Of a DNA stretch of 64,000 bases, positions 36,303-44,967 are shown piece after piece. Each line of letters opens with the position of its first letter. Position 1 is the first letter of the stretch. The translations under genes were made by a program, and so were the position numbers. Under the pieces are notes generated by a model. It saw only the letters and a program-made list of their open reading frames with translations, searched no databases and was not told the origin of the DNA. Source of the DNA: Agromyces albus (lineage in GTDB: Bacteria; Actinomycetota; Actinomycetes; Actinomycetales; Microbacteriaceae). Location of the stretch: NCBI RefSeq assembly GCF_030815405.1, contig NZ_JAUSWX010000001.1, forward strand, positions 4,154,001-4,218,000. The letters run 5' to 3'.

Positions 36303-37047
36303 ATGACTGTTCACAGCCGCACGCAGCAGGCCTGGGAATCAGCGTCCCAGAAGCACATCCGCGAGTACAACGAGCTGCTCGACGAGGCGAAGTCCGCGCG
36401 TCTGCTCCCCGTCGAGGAATCCGTACTTCGCGACATCGTCGTCGACGCCGACGTGGTGCACCCGATGAGCGGCCACGGCATCGACGACGTTGCTCTGATA
36501 CACCTCGGTGCCCGCAGCGTCACCGGTGTCGATTACAGCCCCACAGCCGCGTCCGCAGCGCAGCGCCGGGCAGACGGGCTCGGCGTCGACTGCAGGTATG
36601 TGACCGCGACGCTGCCGGCGAGTGGACTCATGGATGACTCGGCCGACCTCGTCTACACCGGCAAGGGTGCGCTGATCTGGGTCGACGATCTGGAGGCATG
36701 GCTGACCGAGATGGGCCGCCTGCTGCGACCAGGAGGCCACCTCTTCATCTACGAAGCGCACCCACTGACGCCGCTGTGGAGTTGGGACCCAGACAAGGTC
36801 GAGGTCCGGCGCGACCGTGGGTACTTCGCCCGAAGCCATGTCAATGATTCGTTTCCTGCAGGCGGTGCTGTCGAGTACCAGCGAACATTCGCCGAGACGA
36901 TCATGGCGATCAGCGGTTCAGGCTTCGAGATCCTGCACCTGGAGGAGCATCCCGAACCGTTCTGGCGGCCCGGCGGCATGGACGCAGCCGCTTGGAACGG
37001 CCAGTGTCCCGAATGCGTACAGCCTGCTCGCACGGCACAGAGCCTGA
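36303..37047 (+). CDS. SAM-dependent methyltransferase, frameshifted near the C-terminus
   Basis: From ATG 36303. Class I methyltransferase features include HPMSGHGIDDVALIHLGARS (modified SAM loop), VTGVDYSPTA, a post-I acidic region and MGRLLRPGGHLFIYEAHPL. The main frame continues to 37265 into an unrelated sequence and across the next gene. Removing one base near 37005 restores NGQVPNAYSLLARHRA, a typical family ending, with TGA 37045-37047. The frameshift is therefore either a sequence error or a mutation trimming about 11 terminal residues. Confidence 0.8.
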
Positions 37048-37173
37048 GCGACAGAGACGCGGGTACTACCGCGGCAAGAACACCGAACGCTCCCGCAAGT
37101 CGACTGCGCCGGCCACCACTTGTCGGAGGGTCGTCGCTAGGCTTGTCAATACCACGATCAGGGGGATTCACAC

Positions 37174-37614
37174 ATGCAACGAATGAAGACGTCCGTGGCG
37201 CTCGTTTTCGCGGGCGCGCTGCTGCTGACCGGCTGCGCCACCGGTGGTGGCGGTGGCGGTGGTGAGGCCACGGCCGACCCGTGCGAGACCGTGCGCTCCG
37301 AAGTGCGCGACATCTCGAACGGCGCACAGAACGCCCTCGCGGCGGGCGGCGACCCGAGCGATGTCCAGTCGGCGGTCGAGGGCTACCGTGAGCGCGTCGA
37401 TGCGATCGACAAGTCGGCGGGCGACGACGCCGGGCTGTCCGACGCGCTCGAGGCGCTCGGCGAGAAGATCGACGAGGCCGCCGAGTACGCCGCGACGCTG
37501 CCGAGCGACCCCGAGGCCGAGGTCGACGCCGACGCGCTGGCCGCCCAGCAGGAGGCCATCTCAGCGGCGGCCGCCGAGGTCACCGCGAGCTGCTCCGGCG
37601 ACACCGAGGGCTAG
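37174..37614 (+). CDS. Hypothetical lipoprotein
   Basis: 146 residues from ATG 37174, behind GGGGGA. The signal peptide ends in the lipobox LLTGC (Cys about residue 21), followed by a Gly-rich linker and a helical body with two Cys residues (PCETVRSEVRD and ASCSGDTEG) that may form a disulfide. Predicted coiled-coil-like helices fill the middle. Surface lipoprotein of unknown function, next to the Ku gene but transcribed towards it. Confidence 0.8.
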   Translation: MQRMKTSVALVFAGALLLTGCATGGGGGGGEATADPCETVRSEVRDISNGAQNALAAGGDPSDVQSAVEGYRERVDAIDKSAGDDAGLSDALEALGEKIDEAAEYAATLPSDPEAEVDADALAAQQEAISAAAAEVTASCSGDTEG

Positions 37615-37633
37615 TCCCTCAGAACGAGAGCGG

Positions 37634-37664
37634 CGCGCGGCATCCGATCGACGGATGCCGCGCG
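37634..37664. terminator. Hairpin terminator between lipoprotein and Ku genes
   Basis: Perfect 13-bp stem CGCGCGGCATCCG / CGGATGCCGCGCG with an ATCGA loop, placed between convergent genes. Both arms contain the over-represented GGCATCC/GGATGCC heptamer. Confidence 0.75.
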
Positions 37665-37671
37665 TCCTCGT

Positions 37672-38622
37672 TCATGAGGCGGCCTTCTTCTTCGCGGCGG
37701 GCGCCTTCTTCTTCGCGCCGTCGCCCGACGCCGAGGACTTCGACGCTGAGGACTTCGACGCCGTCGACTTCGACCCCGAGGCCTTCGATCGCGAGGACTT
37801 CGACGCCGTCTCCTCGCCCTCTTCCGACTTCGCGCCGCCGCCGCGCTTCGCGGCGATCGACTGCTTGAGGGCCTCCATGAGGTCGATGACCTCGCCGCCT
37901 TCCTCCTCCTCGACCTCGCCGAACGTCGCCGCGGTGTCGAGCGCCTCGCCCTGCTCGAGCTTCGCCGTGATGAGGGTTCGCAGCTCCTGCTGGTACTCGT
38001 CGACGTACTGCTCGGGATCGAAATCCGAGACGAGGCTCTCGACGAGCTGCTTCGAGAGGTCGAGCTCCTTCGCCGAGATCTTCACCGAGTCGTCGAGCGC
38101 CGGGAATGCGGCTTCGCGCACCTCGTCGCTCCAGAGGAGGGTCTGCACCATGAGCACGTCGCCGTGCACGCGCAGCGCGGCGAGCCGCGTCTTCTGCCGC
38201 AACGCCATCTGCACGACCGCGGTGCGATCGGTCGACTCGAGGGTGCGCCGCAGCAGCACGTACGCCTTCGACGACGCCGAGTCGGGCTCGAGGTAGTAGC
38301 TGCGGTCGAACATGATCGGATCGATCTGGTCGCTCGGCACGAACTCCATGACCTCGATCTCGCGGCTGCGCTCGGCGGGAAGCGCCTTCAGGTCTTCGTC
38401 GGTGATGATGACGGTCTGCTCGCCGTCGTCATATGCCTTGTCGATGTCCTTGTAGGCCACCACCTTGCCGCAGACCTCGCACTTGCGTTGGTATCGGATG
38501 CGCCCACCGTCTTCGTCGTGCACCTGGTGCAGTGACACGTCGTGGTCTTCGGTGGCGCTGTACAGCTTGACGGGCACATTGACCAGGCCGAATGTGACCG
38601 CGCCCTTCCAGACGGCTCGCAT
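37672..38622 (-). CDS. ku: Ku protein (non-homologous end joining)
   Basis: 316 residues. It starts MRAVWKGAVTFGLVNVPVKL and has the bacterial Ku core (RCKCEVCGK-like zinc-type cysteines in KCEVCGKVV, DRSYYLEPD). A C-terminal tail of repeated S-K-S-S-(A/G) and Lys runs binds DNA and recruits LigD. It forms a homodimeric ring on broken DNA ends. It diverges from ligD, 214 nt away. No ribosome site is obvious before ATG 38622. Confidence 0.96.
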   Translation of the reverse strand: MRAVWKGAVTFGLVNVPVKLYSATEDHDVSLHQVHDEDGGRIRYQRKCEVCGKVVAYKDIDKAYDDGEQTVIITDEDLKALPAERSREIEVMEFVPSDQIDPIMFDRSYYLEPDSASSKAYVLLRRTLESTDRTAVVQMALRQKTRLAALRVHGDVLMVQTLLWSDEVREAAFPALDDSVKISAKELDLSKQLVESLVSDFDPEQYVDEYQQELRTLITAKLEQGEALDTAATFGEVEEEEGGEVIDLMEALKQSIAAKRGGGAKSEEGEETASKSSRSKASGSKSTASKSSASKSSASGDGAKKKAPAAKKKAAS

Positions 38623-38836
38623 GCCTCAAGTAGACACCCGGCGCACCCCCCACCGGTACCCCTTCCGTCGCCCGGATCGGTTGCGACCCGCGCCGAGATG
38701 ACGCGAATCGACGTTCACGGCCCGGCCGATGGTCGATTTGCGTCACCTCGACGAGTGGGGCGAGGCGAATCACGTGCGCGACCCTGATCTGGTCGAGTTG
38801 CGGCGCGCCAATGCCCGGCACGGGCATGATGGGTGC

Positions 38837-41371
38837 ATGGCCGAGGGCACGCGTCAGCTCGTCGACGTCGACGGCCGGAGACTCCGGCTGACGAATCTCG
38901 ACAAGGTCATGTATCCCGAGACGGGCATGACCAAGGGCGAGGTGATCTCCTACTACGCGGAGGTCGCCAAGGTCATGGTGCCGCTCGTCGCCGGCCGGCC
39001 GGTCACGCGCAAGCGCTGGGTGCAGGGCGTCGGCACTCCGGATGCCCCAGGCCAGGTCTTCTTCGAGAAGGCGCTCGCCGAGCACGCGCCCGACTGGGTG
39101 CGGCACGGGGTCATCGAGCATTCCGACGGTCCGAAGACCTACCCGATCGCCGACAACCGGGCCACGCTCGTGTGGCTCGCGCAGCAGGCCTCGCTCGAGG
39201 TGCACGTGCCGCAGTGGCGGTTCCAGCCCGACGGGTCGCGTGGAAACCCCGACCGCATGGTGTTCGACCTGGATCCCGGCGAGGGCATGGGCCTCGCGGA
39301 GTGTGCCGAGGTCGCTCTGCTCGTGCGCGACATCCTCGAGGGCATGGGCCTCGAGGCGTTCCCGGTGACGAGCGGCAGCAAGGGCCTCCACCTGTACGCC
39401 CCGCTCGACGGATCGCAGACGTCGCAGCAGGCGTCGAAGATCGCGCACGAACTCGCCAAGGCGCTCGAAGACGACCACCCCGAGCTCATCGTCTCGAGCA
39501 TGCGCAAGATGCTCCGCGAAGGTCGCGTGCTCATCGACTGGAGCCAGAACAACCAGAACAAGACGACGATCGCGCCGTACTCGCTGCGCGGGCAGTTCCG
39601 TCCCACGGTGGCGGCGCCCCGCACGTGGGAGGAGCTCGAGCGCCCCGGCCTGCGACACCTCGACGCGCACGAGGTGCTCGCTCGGGTCGCCGACGGCCTC
39701 GATCCCACCGCACCGCTCGCCCGCTCAGGCGGCAGCGGGGCGGGTCCGCTGGCCACCTACCTCTCGATGCGCTCGAGCGAGGCCACGCCCGAGCCGATGC
39801 CCGATTCGAGCTGGGGCGCCGCGGGCGGGGGCGACCCGACGTTCGTCATCCAGGAGCATCACGCGCGCCGCCTGCACTTCGACTTCCGCCTCGAGCGCGA
39901 CGGCGTGCTGAAGAGCTGGGCGGTGCCGAAGGGGGTGCCGGATGACCCGGGCACGAACCATCTCGCCGTGCAGACCGAGGACCACCCGATGGAGTACGGC
40001 TCGTTCGAGGGCACCATCCCGGCCGGGGAGTACGGCGCGGGTTCCGTGACGATCTGGGACTCCGGCACGTACGAGACCGAGAAGTGGCGCGACGACGAAG
40101 TCATCGTCGACGTCGACGGCCGCCCCGGTGGGCCGCTCGGTCGGGTGCGGCTCGCGCTCATCCGCACCGACGGCGAGGGCGAGAAGAGCACGTGGCTCAT
40201 GCACCGCATGAAGGATCAGCGGCCCGGGCACTGGAGCCCGACGTCGAAGGCGCGGCACGCGAGCGAGGCGCCCGAAGACGGGGCCGATGCTTCCCCGGAG
40301 CCTGGTCTCGATACGCGTCCGCCTGCGGCGGGCGCTACTCGACCACCGAAGGCGGAGGCGAAACCCGCAGGCCGCGTCGGCCCGATCCTGCAACGGCCGA
40401 TGCTCGCCACCGCGACGAACCCCGCCGTCGCCGCCTCGCTCGACCCCGCGGGCTGGGCGATCGAGTGGAAATGGGACGGCATCCGGGTGCTCGCGAGAAC
40501 CGAGGACGGCGGCGTGCGCCTGCTCACGCGGAACGGCAATGACGTGACCGCGAAGTACCCCGAGCTCGCGGACATCTCCTCCGCGCTTCGCGGCGACGCG
40601 CTCGTCGACGGCGAGATCGTCGCCCTCGATGAGGATGGGCGGCCCAGCTTCGGGCTGCTGCAGCAGCGGATGAACCTGTCGAAGCTTCGTGAGATCGCGC
40701 GAGTCGCGGCATCCGTTCCGGTGCGACTGCGCCTCTTCGACGTGCTCGAGATCGCGGGATACGAAGTGATGGACGAGCCGTACGTCACCCGGCGCGCGCG
40801 GCTCGAGCGGCTCGTGCGGGAGCGCGAGGGGGTGCCGCTCGAGCTGCCGGAGCAGGTCGGCGGCACGGTCTCCGAGGCGCTCGAGGAGAGCCGTCGACTC
40901 GGTCTCGAGGGCATCGTCGCGAAGCGCCGGGACTCGCCGTACCGGCCGGGGGTGCGTTCCGACGAGTGGCTGAAGCTGAAGGTCACGCGAACGCAGGAGG
41001 TGGTCATCGGCGGCTATCGCCCCGGCATCGGGAGTCGTACCGGCCGCATCCGATCGTTGCTCGTCGGGGTGCCCGGCGATGACGGACTCGAGTACGCGGG
41101 GCGGGTCGGCACGGGCTTCCGCGAGATCGACCTCGACCGCCTGATCGCGGCACTGCGCCCGCTCGAGCAGCCCGCGTCCGCGTTCATCGAAGTACCCCGA
41201 GCGGATGCCTCGGACGCCGTGTGGGTGAGGCCCGAGCTCGTCGGCGAGATCGAGTTCGGCGAGTGGACGAGGTCGGGCGTGGCGCGGCATCCGTCATGGC
41301 GCGGACTCCGTCCCGACAAGGCGCCTGGCGACGTCGTGCGGGAGGGCGATCCGGGCGGTTCGGCGCCGTAA
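38837..41371 (+). CDS. ligD: ATP-dependent DNA ligase LigD (polymerase, phosphoesterase, ligase)
   Basis: 844 residues from ATG 38837, which follows CATGAT by 6 nt (leaderless pattern). Domain order is actinobacterial: primase-like polymerase with VFDLDPGEG metal site (about residue 144), 3'-phosphoesterase from about 335 (IQEHHARRLHFDFRLE), ligase with nucleophile Lys in EWKWDGIR (about 544), then OB fold. It repairs double-strand breaks with Ku. The linker at about residues 489-504 is encoded by a REP-like palindrome (40304-40347), giving PGLDTRPPAAGATRPP, and is lineage-specific. Confidence 0.96.
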   Translation: MAEGTRQLVDVDGRRLRLTNLDKVMYPETGMTKGEVISYYAEVAKVMVPLVAGRPVTRKRWVQGVGTPDAPGQVFFEKALAEHAPDWVRHGVIEHSDGPKTYPIADNRATLVWLAQQASLEVHVPQWRFQPDGSRGNPDRMVFDLDPGEGMGLAECAEVALLVRDILEGMGLEAFPVTSGSKGLHLYAPLDGSQTSQQASKIAHELAKALEDDHPELIVSSMRKMLREGRVLIDWSQNNQNKTTIAPYSLRGQFRPTVAAPRTWEELERPGLRHLDAHEVLARVADGLDPTAPLARSGGSGAGPLATYLSMRSSEATPEPMPDSSWGAAGGGDPTFVIQEHHARRLHFDFRLERDGVLKSWAVPKGVPDDPGTNHLAVQTEDHPMEYGSFEGTIPAGEYGAGSVTIWDSGTYETEKWRDDEVIVDVDGRPGGPLGRVRLALIRTDGEGEKSTWLMHRMKDQRPGHWSPTSKARHASEAPEDGADASPEPGLDTRPPAAGATRPPKAEAKPAGRVGPILQRPMLATATNPAVAASLDPAGWAIEWKWDGIRVLARTEDGGVRLLTRNGNDVTAKYPELADISSALRGDALVDGEIVALDEDGRPSFGLLQQRMNLSKLREIARVAASVPVRLRLFDVLEIAGYEVMDEPYVTRRARLERLVREREGVPLELPEQVGGTVSEALEESRRLGLEGIVAKRRDSPYRPGVRSDEWLKLKVTRTQEVVIGGYRPGIGSRTGRIRSLLVGVPGDDGLEYAGRVGTGFREIDLDRLIAALRPLEQPASAFIEVPRADASDAVWVRPELVGEIEFGEWTRSGVARHPSWRGLRPDKAPGDVVREGDPGGSAP
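40304..40347. repeat. REP-like palindromic element, copy 2, inside ligD
   Basis: 44 bp, GGTCTCGATACGCGTCCGCC...GGCGGGCGCTACTCGACCACC. It is the inverted equivalent of the copy at 10936-10982. The inner stem is CCGCC/GGCGG instead of CCGGC/GCCGG, so pairing is kept by compensating changes, and the T-G pair is conserved. It stays in frame in the interdomain linker. Confidence 0.75.
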
Positions 41372-41427
41372 CACGGTCGTGCTAGCGATGAAACAGCGGT
41401 GAGCACCGGGTCGAGTACCCTTCACTC

Positions 41428-41772
41428 GTGGGCACCCTCTATTACGGCGACTCAGGCACCCCCATCGGCATCGAAGACCAGGCGCTCGCGCACCTGAAGG
41501 TCGCGATCGTGACCAAGCTCCGGCGGGGTGAGAGCTTCACCGTGTCGTGGCTGCACGCTGACGACCAGCCCCGGGGCCGCAGCACCCTCTGGCTGCACCA
41601 TACGATCCCGCTGCGCTTCGTGTTCGACGACGTCGAGCCGCCAGAACTCAGCAGGGAGTGGATCGAAGACCTCATGCGGTCGGCCAACAGCACGGGTGGC
41701 GTGCTGCTCGTCGACGAGCACGTCCACACCTACCGTGCGCCCGGCGGCGCGACGCAGCAGATCGACGCCTGA
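41428..41772 (+). CDS. DUF7882-like small protein, paralogue 1
   Basis: 114 residues from GTG 41428. Signature: GTLYYGDSGTPIGIED, LAHLKVAIVTKLRRGESF, STLWLHHTIPLRFVFDD and a helix LMRSANSTGGVLLV. It belongs to a small actinobacterial family of unknown function that is sometimes labelled as ligase-related because it sits near LigD. TACCCT at 41416-41421, 6 nt before GTG, suggests a leaderless message. Two further paralogues lie at 44560-44967 and 45961-46284; paralogue 2 is also close at nucleotide level. Confidence 0.8.
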   Translation: MGTLYYGDSGTPIGIEDQALAHLKVAIVTKLRRGESFTVSWLHADDQPRGRSTLWLHHTIPLRFVFDDVEPPELSREWIEDLMRSANSTGGVLLVDEHVHTYRAPGGATQQIDA

Positions 41773-41775
41773 CGC

Positions 41776-42750
41776 TCAGCCGCCGTCTTCGACGAGCAAT
41801 TCGAGCAGTGCCGTCTCGCGCACCCCGGCGGTGGCGATGACCCGTCCACGCTCGTACTCTGCGATGACGCGCGGATCGATGTAGCTGCCGCGTGCGATCG
41901 TCGGGGTGTTGCCGAGCAGCGAGCTCGCGTGTTCGATCGCGTCGCGCACGGCGGCCCGTCGTGCACGCGCCGATCCGGCCGGGCCGAGCTCGGCGAGCCG
42001 GTCGGCGGCGGCGATGGTGCCGCGCAGGGTGCGGAAGTCCTTCGCGGTGAACGCTCCTCCCGTGCGCGAACGGATGTCCTCGTTGACGTCGGTGGCTCCG
42101 GCGGCGCGCATGCCGCGCCCATTGCTCCACGCGTAGAGCCGCGCGGCAGCCGAGCGCTGCGTCGCGCGGGCCACGAACGCCGCGAGCGAGGCATCCGCCA
42201 CCTGAACGTTCTGCGTCTTGCCGCCTTTGGCGCGGAACCGGAAGCGCACCGCCTCGTCGTCGAGCAGTGACACGTTGCGCACGAGCAGCGTCGTGAGGCC
42301 ACGGCTGCGTGCGATCGAGAGCGCTTCCTCCGAACCAATGCGGATCGCGCCGAGGTCGAGCGTGCGGAAGGCCGCGGCGAGCACGCGTTCGCGCGGGAGC
42401 TCGGTGAGCTGCAGGTCGCGCAGGACGCCCTTGCGAGCACCGGGGAGCACTTCGGCCAGTGCCGTCATCCGCAGGAACTTCTCTGTGTCCTGCCGCTCGC
42501 GCCACACCGGGTGGTAGAGGTACTGGCGGCGACCCGCCGAGTCCACGCCGACGGCGAGGATGTGCGCGTTCGGGGCATCCGCGATCCAGACGTCCTCCCA
42601 GGCGGGCGGCACGGCGAGGTCGGCGATGCGCTGCCGCTCGGCGCGCCCGGCGACGCCGCCGTCAGAGTGCACGTATCCGAACCCACGACCACGTCTCACC
42701 CGGATGAATCCGGGTGAGACGTACGGTTCGACGCGCCGCAGCCGCGGCAT
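41776..42750 (-). CDS. DNA topoisomerase type IB (eukaryote-like)
   Basis: 324 residues from ATG 42750. The viral/bacterial topoisomerase IB layout is present: an N-terminal domain (GFGYVHSDGG, IADLAVPPAWEDVWI) and a catalytic domain with TGGAFTAKDFRTLRGT and the active-site Tyr in GSYIDPRV (about residue 287). It relaxes supercoils through a 3'-phosphotyrosine. It begins 11 nt after a small SAP-like gene and ends 4 nt from the convergent paralogue 1. The longer open frame upstream crosses two other genes and is not real. Confidence 0.92.
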   Translation of the reverse strand: MPRLRRVEPYVSPGFIRVRRGRGFGYVHSDGGVAGRAERQRIADLAVPPAWEDVWIADAPNAHILAVGVDSAGRRQYLYHPVWRERQDTEKFLRMTALAEVLPGARKGVLRDLQLTELPRERVLAAAFRTLDLGAIRIGSEEALSIARSRGLTTLLVRNVSLLDDEAVRFRFRAKGGKTQNVQVADASLAAFVARATQRSAAARLYAWSNGRGMRAAGATDVNEDIRSRTGGAFTAKDFRTLRGTIAAADRLAELGPAGSARARRAAVRDAIEHASSLLGNTPTIARGSYIDPRVIAEYERGRVIATAGVRETALLELLVEDGG

Positions 42751-42761
42751 CCGTCGGCCGC

Positions 42762-43028
42762 TCAGTGGTTGCGCAAGGCGCTGATGAGCTCCGACTTGCG
42801 CTTGCCGCTGTAGCCCTTGAGGCCGAGCTCCTTGGCGCGCTTGCGCAGTGCGTCGACGGTCCATTCGTCGTAATCGCCGGCCTTGCCGCCCTTGCGGCCG
42901 ACCTTGCTGCGACCCCGGCTGGCCGCCGCGTTGGAGATGCGCGCGGCCTTCTCCTTCGAGGCGCCGTCGTCGCGGAGCTCTTCGTAGAGCTTCGGGTCCT
43001 TCAGCGATGAGTTCTTGCGGCCCGGCAT
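42762..43028 (-). CDS. Small basic protein with SAP/Rho-N-like C-terminus
   Basis: 88 residues. The N-terminal half is basic (KNSSLKDPKLYEELRDDGAS, SRGRSKVGRKGGKAG). The C-terminal DEWTVDALRKRAKELGLKGY then SGKRKSELISAL is a SAP / Rho termination factor N-terminal-like helix-extended-helix that binds nucleic acid. It lies between the SDR and the topoisomerase in a minus-strand operon. DNA binding in stress or repair is inferred. Confidence 0.85.
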   Translation of the reverse strand: MPGRKNSSLKDPKLYEELRDDGASKEKAARISNAAASRGRSKVGRKGGKAGDYDEWTVDALRKRAKELGLKGYSGKRKSELISALRNH

Positions 43029-43052
43029 GGTGTGCTCCTTCCTTCTCGACGT

Positions 43053-43940
43053 TCAGAGGCCGCGCCCACCGGTGACCGGCAGGATCGCGCCCGAGACGTA
43101 TGATGCCTCGTCCGAGGCCAGGTAGACGTAGGCGCCGGCGAGCTCCGCAGGCTGGCCCGCTCGCCCGAGCGGCGTGTTGCCGCCGAAGTCGGGCACCTTG
43201 TCGGGCCATCCGGTCGCCGGAATGAGCGGCGTCCAGATCGGGCCGGGTGCGACGGCGTTCACACGGATGCCGCGTGGCCCGAGCTCTTCGGCGAGCGCCT
43301 TCGTGAACGCGACGAGCGCGGCCTTCGTCATGGCGTAGTCGACGAGCGCCGACGACGGATCGAAGCCCTGGATCGACGTGGTCGTGATGATGCTCGACCC
43401 GGCGCGCATCACGGGCACCGCGGCGCGCGCAAGGAACACCGGCGCGAAGATGTTCACCCGCATCACGCGCTCGAAGTCGGCCGTCGGGATCTCCTCGATG
43501 CCCCCTCGATTCCGCTGGTGCGCGGCGTTCAGCACGAGCAGGTCGAGCCCGCCGAAGGCGCCCGCGGTTCGGCGCACGATCTCCTCGCAATAGGACTCAT
43601 CCTGCAGGTCACCCGGGAGCAGGAGCGGCATCCGCCCGGCGTCCTCGATCCAGCGTGCCGTCTCCTCGGCGTCGGCCTCTTCGCTCGGGAGATAGGAGAT
43701 CGCGACATCAGCGCCCTCGCGCGCGAACGCGATGGCCGTTGCGCGGCCGATGCCGGAGTCGCCGCCCGTGATGAGTGCTCGTCGATCGACGAGCCGGCGG
43801 CTGCCGCGGTAGCTCTGCTCACCGTGGTCGGGAAGCGGCGTCATCCGATCGGTCATCCCCGGCGGCTGCTGCTCCTGGCGGGGGAACGGTCCCGTAGCGT
43901 GCTTGATCGTAGGGTCGATGAGCTGATCATCGGTCATCAC
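43053..43940 (-). CDS. SDR family oxidoreductase (YghA-like)
   Basis: 295 residues, with an N-terminal extension of about 50 residues that is typical of this general-stress SDR subgroup. The cofactor loop ITGGDSGIGRA, LNAAH, the catalytic Ser in TTTSIQG and YAMTK (Tyr and Lys) are intact. It heads a three-gene operon with the SAP-like and topoisomerase IB genes, spaced 24 and 11 nt. A GTCAACCCC element lies about 70 nt upstream. AAGGAGG precedes the ATG at good distance. Confidence 0.93.
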   Translation of the reverse strand: MMTDDQLIDPTIKHATGPFPRQEQQPPGMTDRMTPLPDHGEQSYRGSRRLVDRRALITGGDSGIGRATAIAFAREGADVAISYLPSEEADAEETARWIEDAGRMPLLLPGDLQDESYCEEIVRRTAGAFGGLDLLVLNAAHQRNRGGIEEIPTADFERVMRVNIFAPVFLARAAVPVMRAGSSIITTTSIQGFDPSSALVDYAMTKAALVAFTKALAEELGPRGIRVNAVAPGPIWTPLIPATGWPDKVPDFGGNTPLGRAGQPAELAGAYVYLASDEASYVSGAILPVTGGRGL

Positions 43941-43983
43941 AAAGCCTCCTTCATGGCAAAGCCCCCCTCATTGCAGTGGCCAA

Positions 43984-44020
43984 AGCTACGCGCGCGCGTG
44001 CGATGCCTACAGGGGGTTGA
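43984..44020 (-). promoter_or_regulatory. Shared stress-type promoter element S1
   Basis: On the minus strand, GTCAACCCC (44011-44019), then 21 nt, then GTAGCT. It lies upstream of the SDR / SAP-like / topoisomerase operon. Spacing is 2 nt shorter than at S2-S5. Confidence 0.5.
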
Positions 44021-44089
44021 CAGTGGCGAACGTGCGAGCGGAACGCTTTCCAAGTTCGCGCCGACGGCTAGCACGCCGCTGAAACGGCG

Positions 44090-44127
44090 GTCAACCCCTA
44101 GTTGGCGGGGCTCGCGACTCCCTAACG
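44090..44127 (+). promoter_or_regulatory. Shared stress-type promoter element S2
   Basis: GTCAACCCC (44090-44098), exactly 23 nt, then CTAACG (44122-44127). It lies 102 nt before the small membrane protein gene. CTAACGT is also found at S3 with the same spacing. Confidence 0.6.
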
Positions 44128-44229
44128 TCGAACCAACGGGCGTCACCGCGCCCCAAGCCCTCGTCGAGTTCGACGAGGACCAGCCGCGCTCGTCCAACAC
44201 GACGGGACGGCACCCGAGAAGGAGAGATC

Positions 44230-44394
44230 ATGAACATTCTCGTCGCCATCATCGCCATCGTCGCCGTCGTGCTGCTGATCACAGGCGGACTCGTGGAGAC
44301 CCTGAACTTCCTGCTCTGGGTCGGACTCGCGTTGGCGATCATCGCGGTCATCGTGTTCCTCGTGCGGTACCTCGGCGGGAACCGAACCGTATAG
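44230..44394 (+). CDS. 54-residue two-helix membrane protein
   Basis: ATG 44230 is preceded by AAGGAGAG at 4-5 nt. The product is almost entirely hydrophobic: MNILVAIIAIVAVVLLITGG, then a turn LVETLN, then FLLWVGLALAIIAVIVFLVR and a short polar tail. It resembles small stress-associated membrane proteins of actinobacteria. It has its own upstream element (S2) and a strong terminator at 44437-44466. Confidence 0.8.
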   Translation: MNILVAIIAIVAVVLLITGGLVETLNFLLWVGLALAIIAVIVFLVRYLGGNRTV

Positions 44395-44436
44395 CTCGAA
44401 GCGTTGCGTGATCGGGCCCTGAGACCCGGTCAGCAA

Positions 44437-44466
44437 GAGGAGGGCGGCCTACGGGCCGCCCTCCTC
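44437..44466 (+). terminator. Strong hairpin terminator
   Basis: Perfect 13-bp stem GAGGAGGGCGGCC / GGCCGCCCTCCTC with a TACG tetraloop, about 42 nt after the small membrane gene. Confidence 0.85.
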
Positions 44467-44559
44467 TCCTGTTCATCCGCAGTTCGAGCGAGAAGACCTG
44501 CGGCGTGCCGCGGCGCTCGAACGTATCGCCGGTGGCGCACTCGGCGTAATCTCAATGAT

Positions 44560-44967
44560 GTGGGCACTCTCTATTACGGCGACTCAGGCACCCCGATCGG
44601 CATCGAGGACCGCGCCCTCGCGCATCTGAAGATCGCCATCACCACGAAGCTGCGCCGCGGAGAGAGCTTCACCCTCTCGTGGCAGCACGCCGACGACCAG
44701 CCTCGCGGTCGAAGCACGCTGTGGCTGCATCCGTCGATCCCGCTCCGCTTCGTCTTCGACGAGCCCGAGGGGCCCGAGCTCAGCCGCACCTGGGTCGAAG
44801 ACCTCATGCGCTCGGCGAACAGCACCGGCGGCATCCAGCTCGTGCCCGAACAGCTCGACAAAGAACCCATCAGCACACCCGACGCCCAACCTGTGCAGGT
44901 GGGCGTCGACGTGCAACCGATCGAAACCGATTCCTCGGGCCGGGGCGCAGAGAAGCAGACGGTCTAG
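44560..44967 (+). CDS. DUF7882-like small protein, paralogue 2
   Basis: 135 residues from GTG 44560, following TAATCT by 7 nt (leaderless pattern). The first 100 residues match paralogue 1 almost position by position (GTLYYGDSGTPIGIEDRALA, TKLRRGESFTLSWQHADDQP), and the DNA is also close, so the duplication is recent. A polar tail of about 30 residues is added at the end. The stop overlaps the convergent SRPBCC stop by a shared CTAG. Confidence 0.8.
   Translation: MGTLYYGDSGTPIGIEDRALAHLKIAITTKLRRGESFTLSWQHADDQPRGRSTLWLHPSIPLRFVFDEPEGPELSRTWVEDLMRSANSTGGIQLVPEQLDKEPISTPDAQPVQVGVDVQPIETDSSGRGAEKQTV

Noticed and set aside
37735..37800. GACTTCGACGC repeats
   Set aside because: They are the antisense of the Ser/Lys-rich tail of Ku and are explained by the protein repeat.
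41776..43590. 604-codon frame that would fuse topoisomerase IB to upstream sequence
   Set aside because: The upstream 280 codons are out of frame over the SDR and SAP-like genes. The family N-terminus begins at ATG 42750.
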